This document shows, one piece after another, positions 22,170 to 32,829 of a DNA stretch of 57,805 nt. Positions within the stretch are counted from its first letter, which is position 1; every line of letters begins with the position of its first letter. The notes below the pieces were generated by a model. The model saw only the letters and a list, made by a program, of their open reading frames with translations, searched no databases and was not told the DNA's origin. The translations under genes were made by a program, and so were the position numbers. The stretch spans positions 341,887-399,691 of the forward strand of contig RDEW01000049.1 in assembly GCA_011109175.1 (NCBI GenBank), given 5' to 3'. Source of the DNA: Dicyema japonicum. Lineage: Eukaryota; Dicyemida; Rhombozoa; Dicyemidae.

Positions 22170-23205
22170 AATTTCTAAAAAACTACATAATATGAGCTTA
22201 TGAGAAATTTATTGTATTTTTTGTTTTTTTTGGGTATATTTCAATTCCATCTCATCATTTGACTATTTTAAAAATTAATAATTTAAAATAAAAACTAAGT
22301 AAATAAAGTATGGCGTGCTGTGAGGTCTACTGTTGTCAAATTAATGAAAGGAAATAATTCGAAATTATTGCATTCGTATTCAATTCCTTTGTACCTTAGA
22401 CGGTCGAATTCCTTGTCTACGGAATCGGATTTCTACTTGCACTTTAAATCTCCGTGACCGCTGTTGTTATTTAAGCGAATCTCGCTCGCCACCTGGGAGT
22501 GAATAGCCACGTATTCAGACGTATGACCCTCAAATTGATTGTTTCTTAATGTAATAAATTCTTATTTTTAAGGAAGATGTGGATAGATCAACCAAATAAA
22601 ATATAATCGATTAGGCGAATTATTAATATTTGAGATAGAAAGATTATCCCATGGTTGACATAATTCCTTTACTGTACAGACTTTTTAACGTATGGGGAAG
22701 AACTGAAAAGAAAACTGTCATACATTGAGATTTCTTAAATTATTAATTTCATATACAACAGAGATTCGTTCTGTTGACAGGAGATTCGGAAGATAATCAA
22801 TAATTTGTAGATGGCACTGACACGCTAAACACATGGGAGGCTATTTCGATATGATTTAGTTAAAATAATGCTTTTTTATGGCAAACGAAAAGAGCTACGT
22901 CAGAAAACAAATCAAATGCAAAAAAGAGATTTCAGTTATTAGACCGGTTCCGCAACGTAGGGGATAGGGATTCCAACTAGGGACCTTAAGACCTTTTACA
23001 AATAAGTTAAAAAATTTGTAACAATAAGCAGAGAAAATCAAATAATGGAGAATAATCAATGTTATAGATTACCAAAATACAGGGACTAAAATGAAATAAA
23101 TCAAGTGTGTGGTTGTGGTCTAATAAGGAGGAGAGGGAATCTGCTGAATTGTCTAAGCTTAGTAACAGGACTGAAATACTATACCAACAACAAAATTCTG
23201 ATCTC
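22170..23205. other. Intergenic DNA, no gene supported
   Basis: AT-rich, stop-dense on both strands; no repeat or RNA signature recognised. Confidence 0.3.
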
Positions 23206-23211
23206 CTGCTA

Positions 23212-24284
23212 CAGTAGGACCCCGCTCTGGGACCCCAAAATCTGGGGTAAAAATAATTTGCTTAATGTCAAAATTAATAATGAATAAACAAGTTTTTATT
23301 AACAATAATCCGTTATTTTTTTCGTACATTCTTTGTTTTTTTAATATCTTTAGATAAAATCTTACGTAACTCGAAATATTTTGTTAGAGTTTGTGGCATA
23401 AATTTATGAATACCTTTTTTGTGTTTGAATGTTTCCGACTCATAATCATCATTTCCGTCATAAAACGTTTTGTTGTCTGTCTCTTCTTCTTGAATCACGT
23501 TGTGGACAATATTTTCGATGTGATTTTCTTCAATTGAATGAGCATTGTCGTGTTTTTGTATTCTATGTTTATTCATTTTCCGCCAACAATTTTCAATCAC
23601 ATCTAAAGAAATACTTGTCCACGTAATTCCAACAACCGTTATTACATGTCTCAGATTGATTTCATTTAGTTTTGGAAAAAGTAAGTTCTTCGTCTTCGGA
23701 CACGAGAGTAAAAAATATCAAATTGTCAAAATATCTTGATTTAAATGCCTTTATTATTCCCATGCTTAATGGCTGTAGATTTATACTTCCTATTAGCAAC
23801 GGTTTTAACCTCTCCTCAAGAGTACTGCAGCAAAGAATGCTGACTCTTTCTTTATTATTTTTTATTCCATTACAGTCATCATTTATTGCAATAAAATTCC
23901 ACTTGTTTTGAAAAAAAATAGTTGAGCCGGCAATGAGTCTATTAGTCTAAATAATGACGCAGTTAACAAAAAATGAAAACAAGCATGAGCAAAAATCTCT
24001 TACTATTCCATCTGATGTTAGCCGTTAAGAAATTGAAAATTTGTGAGAAATTTAAATTATTAAAATTACAAATCATTATAAAGATAGGAATTAATTTATT
24101 TTTTCATTAAAAAAATATTGATTTCTAACGGCTTGTTTAACGGCTCGAATTCAACCCGAGTTCGTATTCAACCGGTCACAATTAATACTTAAAGATGCAT
24201 AACTCACAAAGTGCCCCAAAAAGCAGGGGTGCCGAAAAAAAGCAAATCCGAAGGTGGGGTTTGGCTTGGTGTGGGGTCTGACTG
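23212..24284 (-). mobile_element. pogo/Tigger element with TA target duplication
   Basis: The left end CAGTAGGACCCCG follows TA at 23210-23211. The right end, reverse complement CAGTCAGACCCC, stops at 24284 and is followed by TA. Ends, TA duplication and a Tigger-type transposase on the minus strand agree. At 1,073 bp it is an internal deletion derivative. Confidence 0.8.
23313..23925 (-). pseudogene. Tigger transposase, internally deleted
   Basis: Minus-strand order: KNNKERVSILCCSTLEE and LKPLLIG (DDE region, compare K-x-x-KERIT-x-L), then directly LQPLSMGIIKAFKSRYFD (compare QPLD-x-GII-x-x-FK-x-x-Y), VIENCWRKMNKHRI, and an acidic tail (QEEETDNKTF). The stretch between LIG and QPL that normally contains the second catalytic Asp is missing, and stops occur near 23650 and 23880, so no active enzyme is encoded. 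Confidence 0.75.
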
Positions 24285-24289
24285 TATTG

Positions 24290-26000
24290 ATAATCTAGTT
24301 GTTCGATACACCTCCCTTACTACGCAGAAAAAGGGAATTGTGACACTAAATTGCGATCCATACATATCAATTTCCTGTTTCTTAGTTTTAATAAAAAAAT
24401 TATCAAGAAATTTAAAAAATCTGGTGATTTTATTTAACAAGGAAAAACTTCTTCATACCAAAATAGTCAGAGGAAATGCATTCTCAAATATCCGAGCATC
24501 CAGCAGTTGTTGACTGTTAGTTTTTTTTTTTAATTTTCCATCATCAATTTCAGATATAATGTTCTATATTCTTGGTATAATAATTTGCCACATCCAGCCA
24601 ACTTCCTCATCTTGATACATCAGGAGGCAATCCAATCTCTTCAAGTAAGTCTGGCGAGATTTATTTTTCAACGTCTTTATAGATGATATTGAATAATCCA
24701 CATCAGAATAATGTGAACGAATTTTCAAAACAGTTATGTTATAAATAAACCAAAGTTATTTCTTTTATATATTATAGAACAAAGTTATTAACCTCATAGC
24801 TAGGTTTTCGGAAGATGTGAAGAAAAGGTCATGACAAGACTCGCCTCCTCCGGATAACAGTTTTGGAAGGTAATGGCTGATAGAAATAGTATCATCGATT
24901 GCCTGGGATATTGTAATTGTATCACACCGTTCAATGCGCACAGTACTAATCAATATGTTATCATAGGATTTTCAACAGTTCCAACTATGATATTTACAAA
25001 ATACTTTTTTTGAAATTTGGGTCTCATTCACAACAAAAAGATACATTTTTTTTACTAATAGTATCTTTAATTGTCTTAATTTGATTGAAATAAGTAAAGG
25101 TACCAAATTTCGACAGTAAATTTCAGAGAATTTCATATCCCATGTACTGTTGTGTTGCTTGGCGTGGTTAATTAGTAGAAGTTATCTGCTTCTTGTTTTT
25201 TCCTCCTCGTTCTTCCTATTAGAGTGGCGTCATGTTATCCACCTGTCTAGGTAGCGCCCAGTTCCTGGCTAGCACGAAAAATGATAATTTGCTCTCCCTC
25301 ACTCTACTGGAGGGGTTTTCACAACTACATATATGGACGTCTTTTCCTTTTATGGTGATTCCTGATGGACTCTGTGTCTGCAGAAGTGGAAACTGAATGC
25401 ACTCAATTAGTTGTCTACTTTAACTTCTTTCTCGGTGTATCCGGGGTTAATAAATAAATTAATTAGATCATTTAAATCAATAAAATTTTTGAAAAAGTCA
25501 ATTAAACACGAATGATTGAAAATCGTTAAATGATTTTTAAAATTAATTTTTTGATTAATTAACTTTATTTTTTAAGTATTCGGAATATGTTCTCCACACT
25601 AGTCGTATACAGAATTACTATTGATATGCTGAAGTCTCCAATTGAATCAGTAATAGATCCTCTATTTAAAGAAGCAACAGTCCGTAGATATTAAGGATAA
25701 TGCATCTTTGCAATGTCTATATTATGTATGTGAAAGTATATCATTACTAAATTACTCAGAAAATATGAGGATAGTGAAAGTGGATATAATCCATCCATAT
25801 ATAAAAACTCAGTCCAAAAGAACTCATGCGAGTTTTTCGCTTGACTCTGTCATAAGAATCTTTTTGTGTGCCCATAGTAGAACAAGATAATAGTAACGTC
25901 CATTATATTTGGGCCAAAAGTTAGATAATCTGCATAGTTTAAATATTAGCGTGATTTTAAACGATCTGCAAAGTAAACTAGAATTTAAAATTAATCAAAA
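24290..26000. other. Mostly intergenic; weak coding-like islands
   Basis: Minus-strand stretches at about 24765-24953 (DTISISHYLPKLLSGGGES) and 24586-24680 (RLDCLLMYQDEEVGWMW), and a plus-strand frame at 25708-25890, look protein-like but match no family I know. From about 25860 on the sequence resembles the segment upstream of the paralog at 28353, so the duplicated unit starts before the shared promoter block. Confidence 0.3.
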
Positions 26001-26005
26001 ATTGC

Positions 26006-26109
26006 GAATGAAACCAAATTCCCAAAAGTCATATTACTCGCTTCAGAAATAATTGCCTGTAATTTTTGCTTATAACGAATTTTTTACCGACTTTTTGCAA
26101 TTTGAGAGA
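26006..26109 (+). promoter_or_regulatory. Conserved upstream block of metalloprotease copy 3
   Basis: Similar in order and spacing to 6951-7041 and 28257-28352: an AAATTCCCAAAAGTCAT-like start, a TTAC-x-CGCTTCAGAAATAAT block, GCTTATAA about 35 bp before the start codon, and a TTTTTGCAATTTGA leader. Confidence 0.5.
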
Positions 26110-26984
26110 ATGAATTTTCTGTTTTTTGCATTATTTTGTGCCTTTGTCTGTAATTTATGTTGAATCAATTTTAGATAACAGGCATTTAACCAAAAGATTT
26201 GACATCGCCGTTGTCGTTGATGACTCATTTGTTTTCATAATATTTACATATAGCAAAGAAGTTTCAAATATAATCAAACCGAAATTAGAGAGTACATTAA
26301 TAAGATGTTCACTTTGTCACAAAAAGTATACAATTACTCATATTTAGTATTTTGGCGTCATCAAAATACAATTAAAACTCACAAAATTTTACTTTGATTA
26401 TGAAATTACACCAACTGACCCATTCTATGCTGCAAAATACGCACAAAAGAAAAAGTATTTTAATGGGGTAGACGCAATTTTATTCTTTGAGTAATTATCC
26501 AAACTAATTCTCAGAGATCAATATGTCAAAGATGAACGTGGTGCGACTATAAGGGGATTGGGATCATTAGGATATATTTGTACAAATCGATCCGTGGCTA
26601 CTATCTTGAAAAAAACTACTGACGAAAAGACTTCGGTGATTATATCTCATGAACTATTCCACATACTTGGGTTTGAACACGTCAAAGATACTGCAAGTAA
26701 TAGAAATTGTTTAATGAATCCTCATGTCGGAAACAATCAGTATTATTTTTTATAATTTTTAGATTTGTTTCAAAATTAACAATCGACACTGTGCCTGCAC
26801 TCGAAAACAAATGGAAATGCCTTGCACCAAGTAATGATTTGTTGTAATTTTTGTAAATGTTCATAATGATGTCCCCAATAATGAAGGGGCCGTCAACAAT
26901 AATAAGTCAAATGGAGCTAATTTCTGGATTTACGCCTTTCTTCTTTTCCTGGTAAAATATTTTCATTATATTTTAGGGTCTTAA
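26110..26984 (+). CDS. M12B (ADAM-like) metalloprotease, paralog 3, open frame
   Basis: Seven exons with introns of 22-25 nt. The first five introns are GT..AG: 26150-26174, then after DDSF, after TLSQK, after ILFF, and before FVSKLTID. The sixth (26831-26853) has the same position and 23-nt length as in paralogs 1 and 2 but ends in TTG. Product: signal peptide MNFLFFALFCAFV; KRFDIAVVVDDS; a helical M12B segment; zinc site HELFHILGFEH; Met-turn NCLMN (the first Cys of the paralogs' NC-x-x-NC is Arg here); then NGANFWIYAFLLFLVKYF, a probable GPI-anchor or membrane tail, and TAA at 26984. If the odd intron is not spliced, translation ends shortly after it (APSNDLL) without the tail. No prodomain, disintegrin or EGF domains. 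Likely a secreted or surface protease. Confidence 0.8.
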
Positions 26985-27029
26985 TTAGATTATTAACAAT
27001 TACTAACTTTATAATAATAATTTTTAGAT

Positions 27030-27212
27030 AATTTAACTCATCTGGTGCAGCCGGGATAATTACAGCCTCTTTCCTAAAGGAAATCGGGGGGAAATTGGCC
27101 TACCGCAAGAAAGACGGGCGGGAAGCGGTCTGGCTGAGGCAACAAATTGGTATCGCAGTTGTCCGCGGAAACGCTTACTCCGTGAGGTCAACAACCGCTT
27201 TCCCCCATAGTT
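27030..27212 (+). pseudogene. Family A 3'-end fragment
   Basis: An open stretch encodes only the family A C-terminus: SSGAAGIITASFLKEIGGKL, then VWLRQQIGIAVVRGNAYSV and a stop. Such short 3' ends fit 5' truncation during target-primed reverse transcription. Confidence 0.75.
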
Positions 27213-27439
27213 AATAAATAACATTTTATTGTTAATAAATTTCTCACTTAAAAAAATTTTAACTCATTAATAAAAAATGAACCTTTCATAAATATGGAAT
27301 TAATGGCAAAGATTTTCCTACTGAAGACATTATATCGTTTTTTTTACCCCAAGATCACCGGATAGGAAAAAGTTAAAAGTAAACTACTAACTAAGTGATC
27401 CCAGTTTTCCGGGTTCTGGCTCTCGTTCGGGGTCCTCGA

Positions 27440-27750
27440 AGATCCAACAGAATTGGTAGAAACGGGGACGGTCTCATTCTCCATAGATTCTCCGCTTTTT
27501 CTAGATAGTCAGATATAGAGAGTGAAAGCGGACAGCCGGTTTTAGGTGTTCTTTAACATTCAATACGTTATCCACGATTTTCTTATTTATTATTTTCAAG
27601 GCAGTAAGTTGTGCGGCTTCTAATTTTTGAGACTACGATTCAGAAATCATCGAGCTCCAGGAAGGACATGCGTATTCGATTCCTGGCAGTATGTATTGTC
27701 TGTAAATTTTCTGTAGTAAGAAGGTGTTGCGCCCGATTGGTGATCGAGAT
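27440..27750 (-). pseudogene. LINE RT post-palm fragment
   Basis: Minus-strand pieces LQKIYRQYILPGIEYACPSW and KLEAAQLTALKIINKKI match the thumb/connection of CR1/jockey-type LINEs (Y-x-x-x-I-x-P-x-x-EYA-x-x-x-W ... LE-x-x-Q-x-x-ALK-x-I). Isolated and frameshifted. It could belong to the 2A-bearing LINE seen at 41950-42830, but this cannot be shown. Confidence 0.6.
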
Positions 27751-28256
27751 AAAATTTTCAATATAGAACCACTAACAGTTAGTCACATAAACAAATCCAT
27801 AGAATTAATCTTACAAATGTACTTCAATTTCAAATGAAGTATGCTATATTGGCACAAAAAAGAATTTCAATGGAGCAGATAGAGCTTTATCTTTTACTAA
27901 TTACTAATTTCCACAGAGTATTCGGGACAGGTGAAATTGGATAAAAATATCCACCCGTATATTTTAGCAAATAGTCAAGAGAACACATGGAGTGTATCCA
28001 ATACTCACATCATGTGAATTCATTTCTGTCTATAGAGCAAGGAGATAATAGTAACGACTATTACAAAATCGTCACAAGGGCGATAGCAAAGACTAATTAA
28101 AAAAAACTATTTTGCCAGGATTGTTAGCTTTTAGAGTTTTGTTTAAATACAAAATTTTTATGTATAATAAATTTAAAAAGTTTTAAATACGAGTGTGATA
28201 TTAAGGCATTACAATAAAACAAAACTTTACAATTTATCAAAAATTTTAATTAAGCC

Positions 28257-28352
28257 AAATTCCCCAAATTAATATTACACGCATCAAAAATAATTGTTGA
28301 ATAACTTATGCTTATAAGCGAATTTGTAAACGATTTTTTGCAATTTGAAATA
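28257..28352 (+). promoter_or_regulatory. Conserved upstream block of metalloprotease copy 4
   Basis: Matches 26006-26109 closely: AAATTCCCCAAAT, TTACACGCATCAAAAATAAT, GCTTATAAGCGAATTT and TTTTTTGCAATTTGA. The TATAA word sits about 35 bp upstream of ATG. Confidence 0.5.
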
Positions 28353-29235
28353 ATGAGTTTTTTGTTTTTTGCATTATTTTGTGCTTTTGTCGGTAATTTA
28401 AATTAAAAAGTTTTAGATAACAGGCTATTAACTAAAAGATTCGATGTCGCCACTGTTGTTGACTACAACTTTGTTTCATTTATTATTTTATATATAGCAA
28501 AAAGAATTCCGATTTAATAAGGCCAATATAAAACAGTACATAATAAAGTTGTTCAAGTTGTCTCGAAAAGTAAAAAATTACTTATATTTCAGTATTTTGG
28601 GACAATCAAAGTAAAAATAAAATTTAAAAAAATATATTACGCTGACGAAATTACGCCGTATTTATCATACAAGGCAGCTTCATATGCGCAGAAAAATAAT
28701 TATTTTAATGGGGTTGACGCAGTTTTATTTTTTGAGTAATTATTCAAACTAATTCTCAGAATTGCTAATTTAAAAGCTAATTCTGCAATGATTTATTGGG
28801 AATTGCATTGACAGGAACTATTTGCACACAAAGCGGTGGGAATTGTTATGAAAAAACACACCGATGAAGAGACTTCATCGATTATGTCACATGAATTATT
28901 CCACGTGCTTGGGTTTAAACACGTCGGCTTTACTGACAGTAATTGCAATACAAATTGTTTAATGAATCCTATTATTTATAAAGATTTGTATAAGTTTTTT
29001 ATAATTTTTTCAGACATGTGTCCAAATTAACAATCGGCACAAGGCCAAAACTGGAAAAGAAATGGCGGTGCCTTAAATCGAGTAATGACTTATTTTAATT
29101 TTTGTCATTGTTTATAATGATGTCCCTGATGATGAGGGGACCACTTCTAATAAGTCAAATGGAGCTAATTTCCGGATTTACTATTTGTTTTTTTTCACGC
29201 TCCAACTAGTCAGTAGCGTTTTTCTTTCACTGTAA
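28353..29235 (+). pseudogene. M12B metalloprotease, paralog 4, two frameshifts
   Basis: Same exon plan as paralog 3: signal peptide MSFLFFALFCAFV, KRFDVATVVDYNF, NGVDAVLFFE, zinc site HELFHVLGFKH, NCNTNCLMN, TIGTRPKLEKKWRCL and a hydrophobic tail ending in VSSVFLSL at 29235. Introns are 23-26 nt; the sixth (29082-29104, 23 nt) ends in TTG as in paralog 3. Two compensating frame changes between about 28795 and 28840 disrupt the segment before the zinc site, so it is either a recent pseudogene or contains sequence errors. Confidence 0.7.
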
Positions 29236-29374
29236 AATAAGTTAATTATAATTTAGGGTCTAAATTAGATTACTTCTCAGACTAATTATTTAATATTAAT
29301 AATAATTACTTTTAGCTAATTTTCACATAAAATTATGTCTGCGTAAATGAGAGCCTAGAATGACACGATAGTTC

Positions 29375-29640
29375 TTCGGCCTTTGCAGACCTGACGTAGA
29401 CGACCGGGTGAGATTACCCTCTTCCCTTTTGAATCGGTTATAAAAGGAAACTGTCGGAGAGAATTAAATTTGCTAAATTACCCTATGGAATGCAGTTTAT
29501 TCAAATCGCTGTGGAGAGGACAATCGACAATGTAATTTATAATTGATTTTGGTGTCAGATTTCTTACGTTTAGACGACCTCCAGTTGCTATTGTACAAGG
29601 GAATAGCCATGCAGTTGTTGTTTCCAAATACTAATAAAAA
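29375..29640 (+). pseudogene. Family A nuclease and C-terminal fragment, highly decayed
   Basis: Pieces of the nuclease (GLCRPD, then RRPGEITLFPFES, compare KRPDGITIFPFEEG) and of the end motif (VAIVQGNSHAVV) survive in shifting frames. RPDG has become RPGE, removing a catalytic-region Asp. Confidence 0.55.
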
Positions 29641-29885
29641 TTAGTCAAAATATTTTTTTATAAATTTGTTAAATAATTTGTTACGTAACAAAACAATCGG
29701 GGAAATCAGGTTGAGATAATTAAGTGCCTGTTTCCCCTGACAACAGAGAAATTATTTGTCACAGCCACTCAGTTTTCCCGACGTTCGCTTCTCATTTAAA
29801 TTCATTATTTTTGATTTATTTATTATTTTTATGCATGTGAATCTCAGTTGTAATGGAATATTGATTTTTCAGTGCAACAAAGAAA

Positions 29886-30139
29886 TGGAAAAATTTCTGT
29901 ATTTAAATTTTTTTGTTTTTATTACGCTCCAAGTAGTCAATGAGTAAACTAATTATTCATTTTCATTTACTTGATTAATTTCCGATTAGATTGCCAAGTA
30001 GCAATGTCCGAATTTCAAAAAAGCATTTATTACAAATCAAACGCGAATACTACGGGAACATCAGATGGTAAAAAATATAGAAAGCTTTCGAAACATTTAA
30101 TATTCCAATCAGCTCAATTAGAAATATTTTTTGAGATAT
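29886..30139 (+). CDS. Possible small secreted protein, unidentified
   Basis: An ATG at about 29886 opens a hydrophobic, signal-peptide-like segment (MEKFLYLNFFVFITLQVVN). A possible 46-nt GT..AG intron leads to an open stretch DCQVAMSEFQKSIYYKSNAN and on to a stop near 30139. Intron length is larger than the local norm, so the join is doubtful. No family recognised. Confidence 0.3.
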
Positions 30140-30404
30140 AATCGATTTGGTACCAACATTATTCCTTTTTTGTTGATAAGTTACCAAAAAGTCTCCGATA
30201 ACAAAAAAAATTATATTATATTTAAAAAATGTCAGTCACGATTGTATCTTGCGAACAATAACAAACATATTGCTTAAAGAAGGGCTAAATTTTTTTAATT
30301 TAAATTGTGATGCTATCGAACTTGCCATAACTACCAGTAGTAATCTTAAACGTGTTTATTTTATGGTTTTATTATAAGGAAAAAGAATAGTTAATTTTAA
30401 TTAT

Positions 30405-32640
30405 TCAGCTGTTGGGAGATGCATAAGCTATTCCCACGGACAACAGCCGACGAGAGCCTCTCCTTGAGCCATCTCGTCTCACGAAGATCACCAGTTTTGT
30501 CGGATAGTAGTTTTCCAAGATGATTCAGGAACTTCAGCGTTTTAGGGCCAAAGTTCCCCGAAGTTTCAATCAAGACCGGTGCGAAAATGTACCTGTCGCT
30601 GATATCCGAATATTAGCATTTTTCTTCCTCTGCTTGAGAAGAAGGTCTGCCCGGTGAATTATTTTTTTTGCTTGGGGCGAAAGAGCAGACACAGGTCACA
30701 TCCCATACAAGGTTTCGCCCTCGCTCAAAGGAAAGGAGGTCATGCCGTCAGGGCGTCTTCCGTTGTCAAATAGACCAGTCGGTTCGATCCGGCAACGGAA
30801 TCCAGCCGATTCTAATGCCCTCTTAATGATGCCGTTCATTGCCGAATGTCGAGAAGATCTGCCAATTCCGCTCCGGCATGAGAGGAGGTGGAGACCCAGT
30901 TCGTCCGATAGACAGCCACATTTGCACTTCGATTTGGTGCAAACAGGCAATCCGAGGTGTAGACATACAGCTGTACGAAGGAGTCATCATCCAACAATCC
31001 ACCAACTTCTTGACATGGGTAAACCCCAAGCCAAGATCCATCAACCGCCTCCCTCGAATTTTGGAAACAGTCCAGGCGATGTCCAGAGAGCCGGCTGACT
31101 AGGTTGGATGCCAGAGCATTCCATCTATGGATCATCCAAGACGATTGTTGGTCTGGATTACGCGGCTCGCTAAGCCCTTCACTCCGCCACACGTCCATGT
31201 ATTCAACCAAGTCATTGGACAGTTTCCGAGATGGAAGCTTTGAAAGAATTGAGTCCACTTGGTTTTTGCATGAAAGTTTTGAGGCAAAATACGCCGGGCC
31301 AGCAATTTGGCAGGGAGTAGTAAGACCGATTCCACCCAATGATATCGGTAATTGAGTCTGTATCCATCCAGGGGTGTCAAGGAAACGTTAAGTACGAATT
31401 CAGTACATCTTTTGAGGCAATTATTAAAAAGGGAATCACACTTATAACATGGTGCAGTCCTTAGTAAATAGTTTAATCTTGGAATGGACAAGCAGTTTCT
31501 CAATAGGAAGAGGGCAATATGGTTGTCAACATGCCGCAAACGGGTCTCAAAAGTACCGAGCTCTATTGTCCTTTCTTTAAACACGTCCACAATTCGGTCT
31601 TCGAATATAGGAGAACCAAGGAACAGAGACTCCCCAACTGGAACCGATGCATAATTTTCGAGAGTGTATTTAAACTGGTCATTGTAGAAAGTAGTCAGAT
31701 CGGGACTCAAATTGATCTTGATTAATTCACATTTGGCCTTGTTGACAGAAAGGCCAATCGCTTCGAATTCAGATATCAAACGACGCACGTCCTCCAAAAC
31801 TGTATCTGGATGTCCACCAATGATTCCGTCATCCAAATACCATAAATTTAAAGGTGATTTTAAGCATGCGGCTACTCCATGGATCCCCAAAGCAAAGAGA
31901 AGAGGTCCAAGTGGGTCGCCTTGTTGAACACCAGTTCGTGATTTAATGATGGCATCGTGGAAAACCAATGATGATGGATTAGAATATGAAAGGCGAACAA
32001 TCTCCCAAATATGTGGTAAATTTTTTTGGCATAACTCCAATAAATGATCTCTCCTTATGGAATTAAATGCGTTCTTAAGATCTACTTTGCAGACAACAAC
32101 GTCCTCTTTGCATTGGACGACGACGTGAAAAAACTCCTCACTGCGTGGACACAAGCCTCTGCACCGCCACGAACTCCAACGCCCATCTGTATAGGACTGA
32201 AACTAGGAAGTAATCTTTGAACCCCAGAAAAGCAAGCGACTTTAGCTGCAAGTCTCCTAAACACGTTTCCAATAGCAATCGGTCTGACACCGCCGTCAGG
32301 CTTTCGGAGAGCAACAAGATTAGCAGAAAATAACATATCTCGACCGAAAGGAGACAAACATCCAGAAAGAATTTTGTTGATCAGTTCGCAAATAGCGTTC
32401 GAAAGATCCTTTCCGACAGATCCCATCATTGGAGCTGTGAGATCACGTAGGTGACCGGGTCTCAAGCCATCGATACCACCTCCACTACTAGGACGAAATG
32501 AACGCAGGGAGGTGATTATATCTTCGTTAGAGGCGAGCAATTGTTCCTCGTGGAAAGGTTTTATAGTTCTCAAGTCTTCGGGGGATCCGGGGTGTTTTTC
32601 TCGTAAAGACATGAGCGTTTCAGGGAACGTGTTTAATATT
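30405..32640 (-). pseudogene. Family A copy A4: RT and REL nuclease, 5'-truncated
   Basis: Starts (minus strand) at about 32640 in the region before the RT (LREKHPGSPEDL); the PHD finger is missing. Then GGGIDGLRPGHLRDL, the RT palm with GVQQGDPLGPLLFALGIHG and an intact WYLDDG (about 31830), VGGIGLTTP, the zinc knuckle KCKCGCL...H.LSC (about 30900), RRPDGMTSFPLSEG (about 30730), WDVTC in a shifted frame, and the end VLIETSGNFGPKTLKFLNHL with VVRGNS near 30440. Frameshifts near 32100, 31350, 30950 and 30690. Its 5' end faces copy A5. Confidence 0.85.
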
Positions 32641-32829
32641 TTATTTTTAATAAAATGATTAATTTTTTGGTTCTTGTCAAATAATTATCGCCACTTTCCT
32701 GTAACAAATTCAATATTTAATTTTTTTAGTTTTTTTAACAATTTTTTTAAATTTTTTTTTCGTTGTTGTCGTCGTCGTTAATATATACAGTTCTCTCTCT
32801 TATTATCTATTCATGTCTGTTTTTTATGA

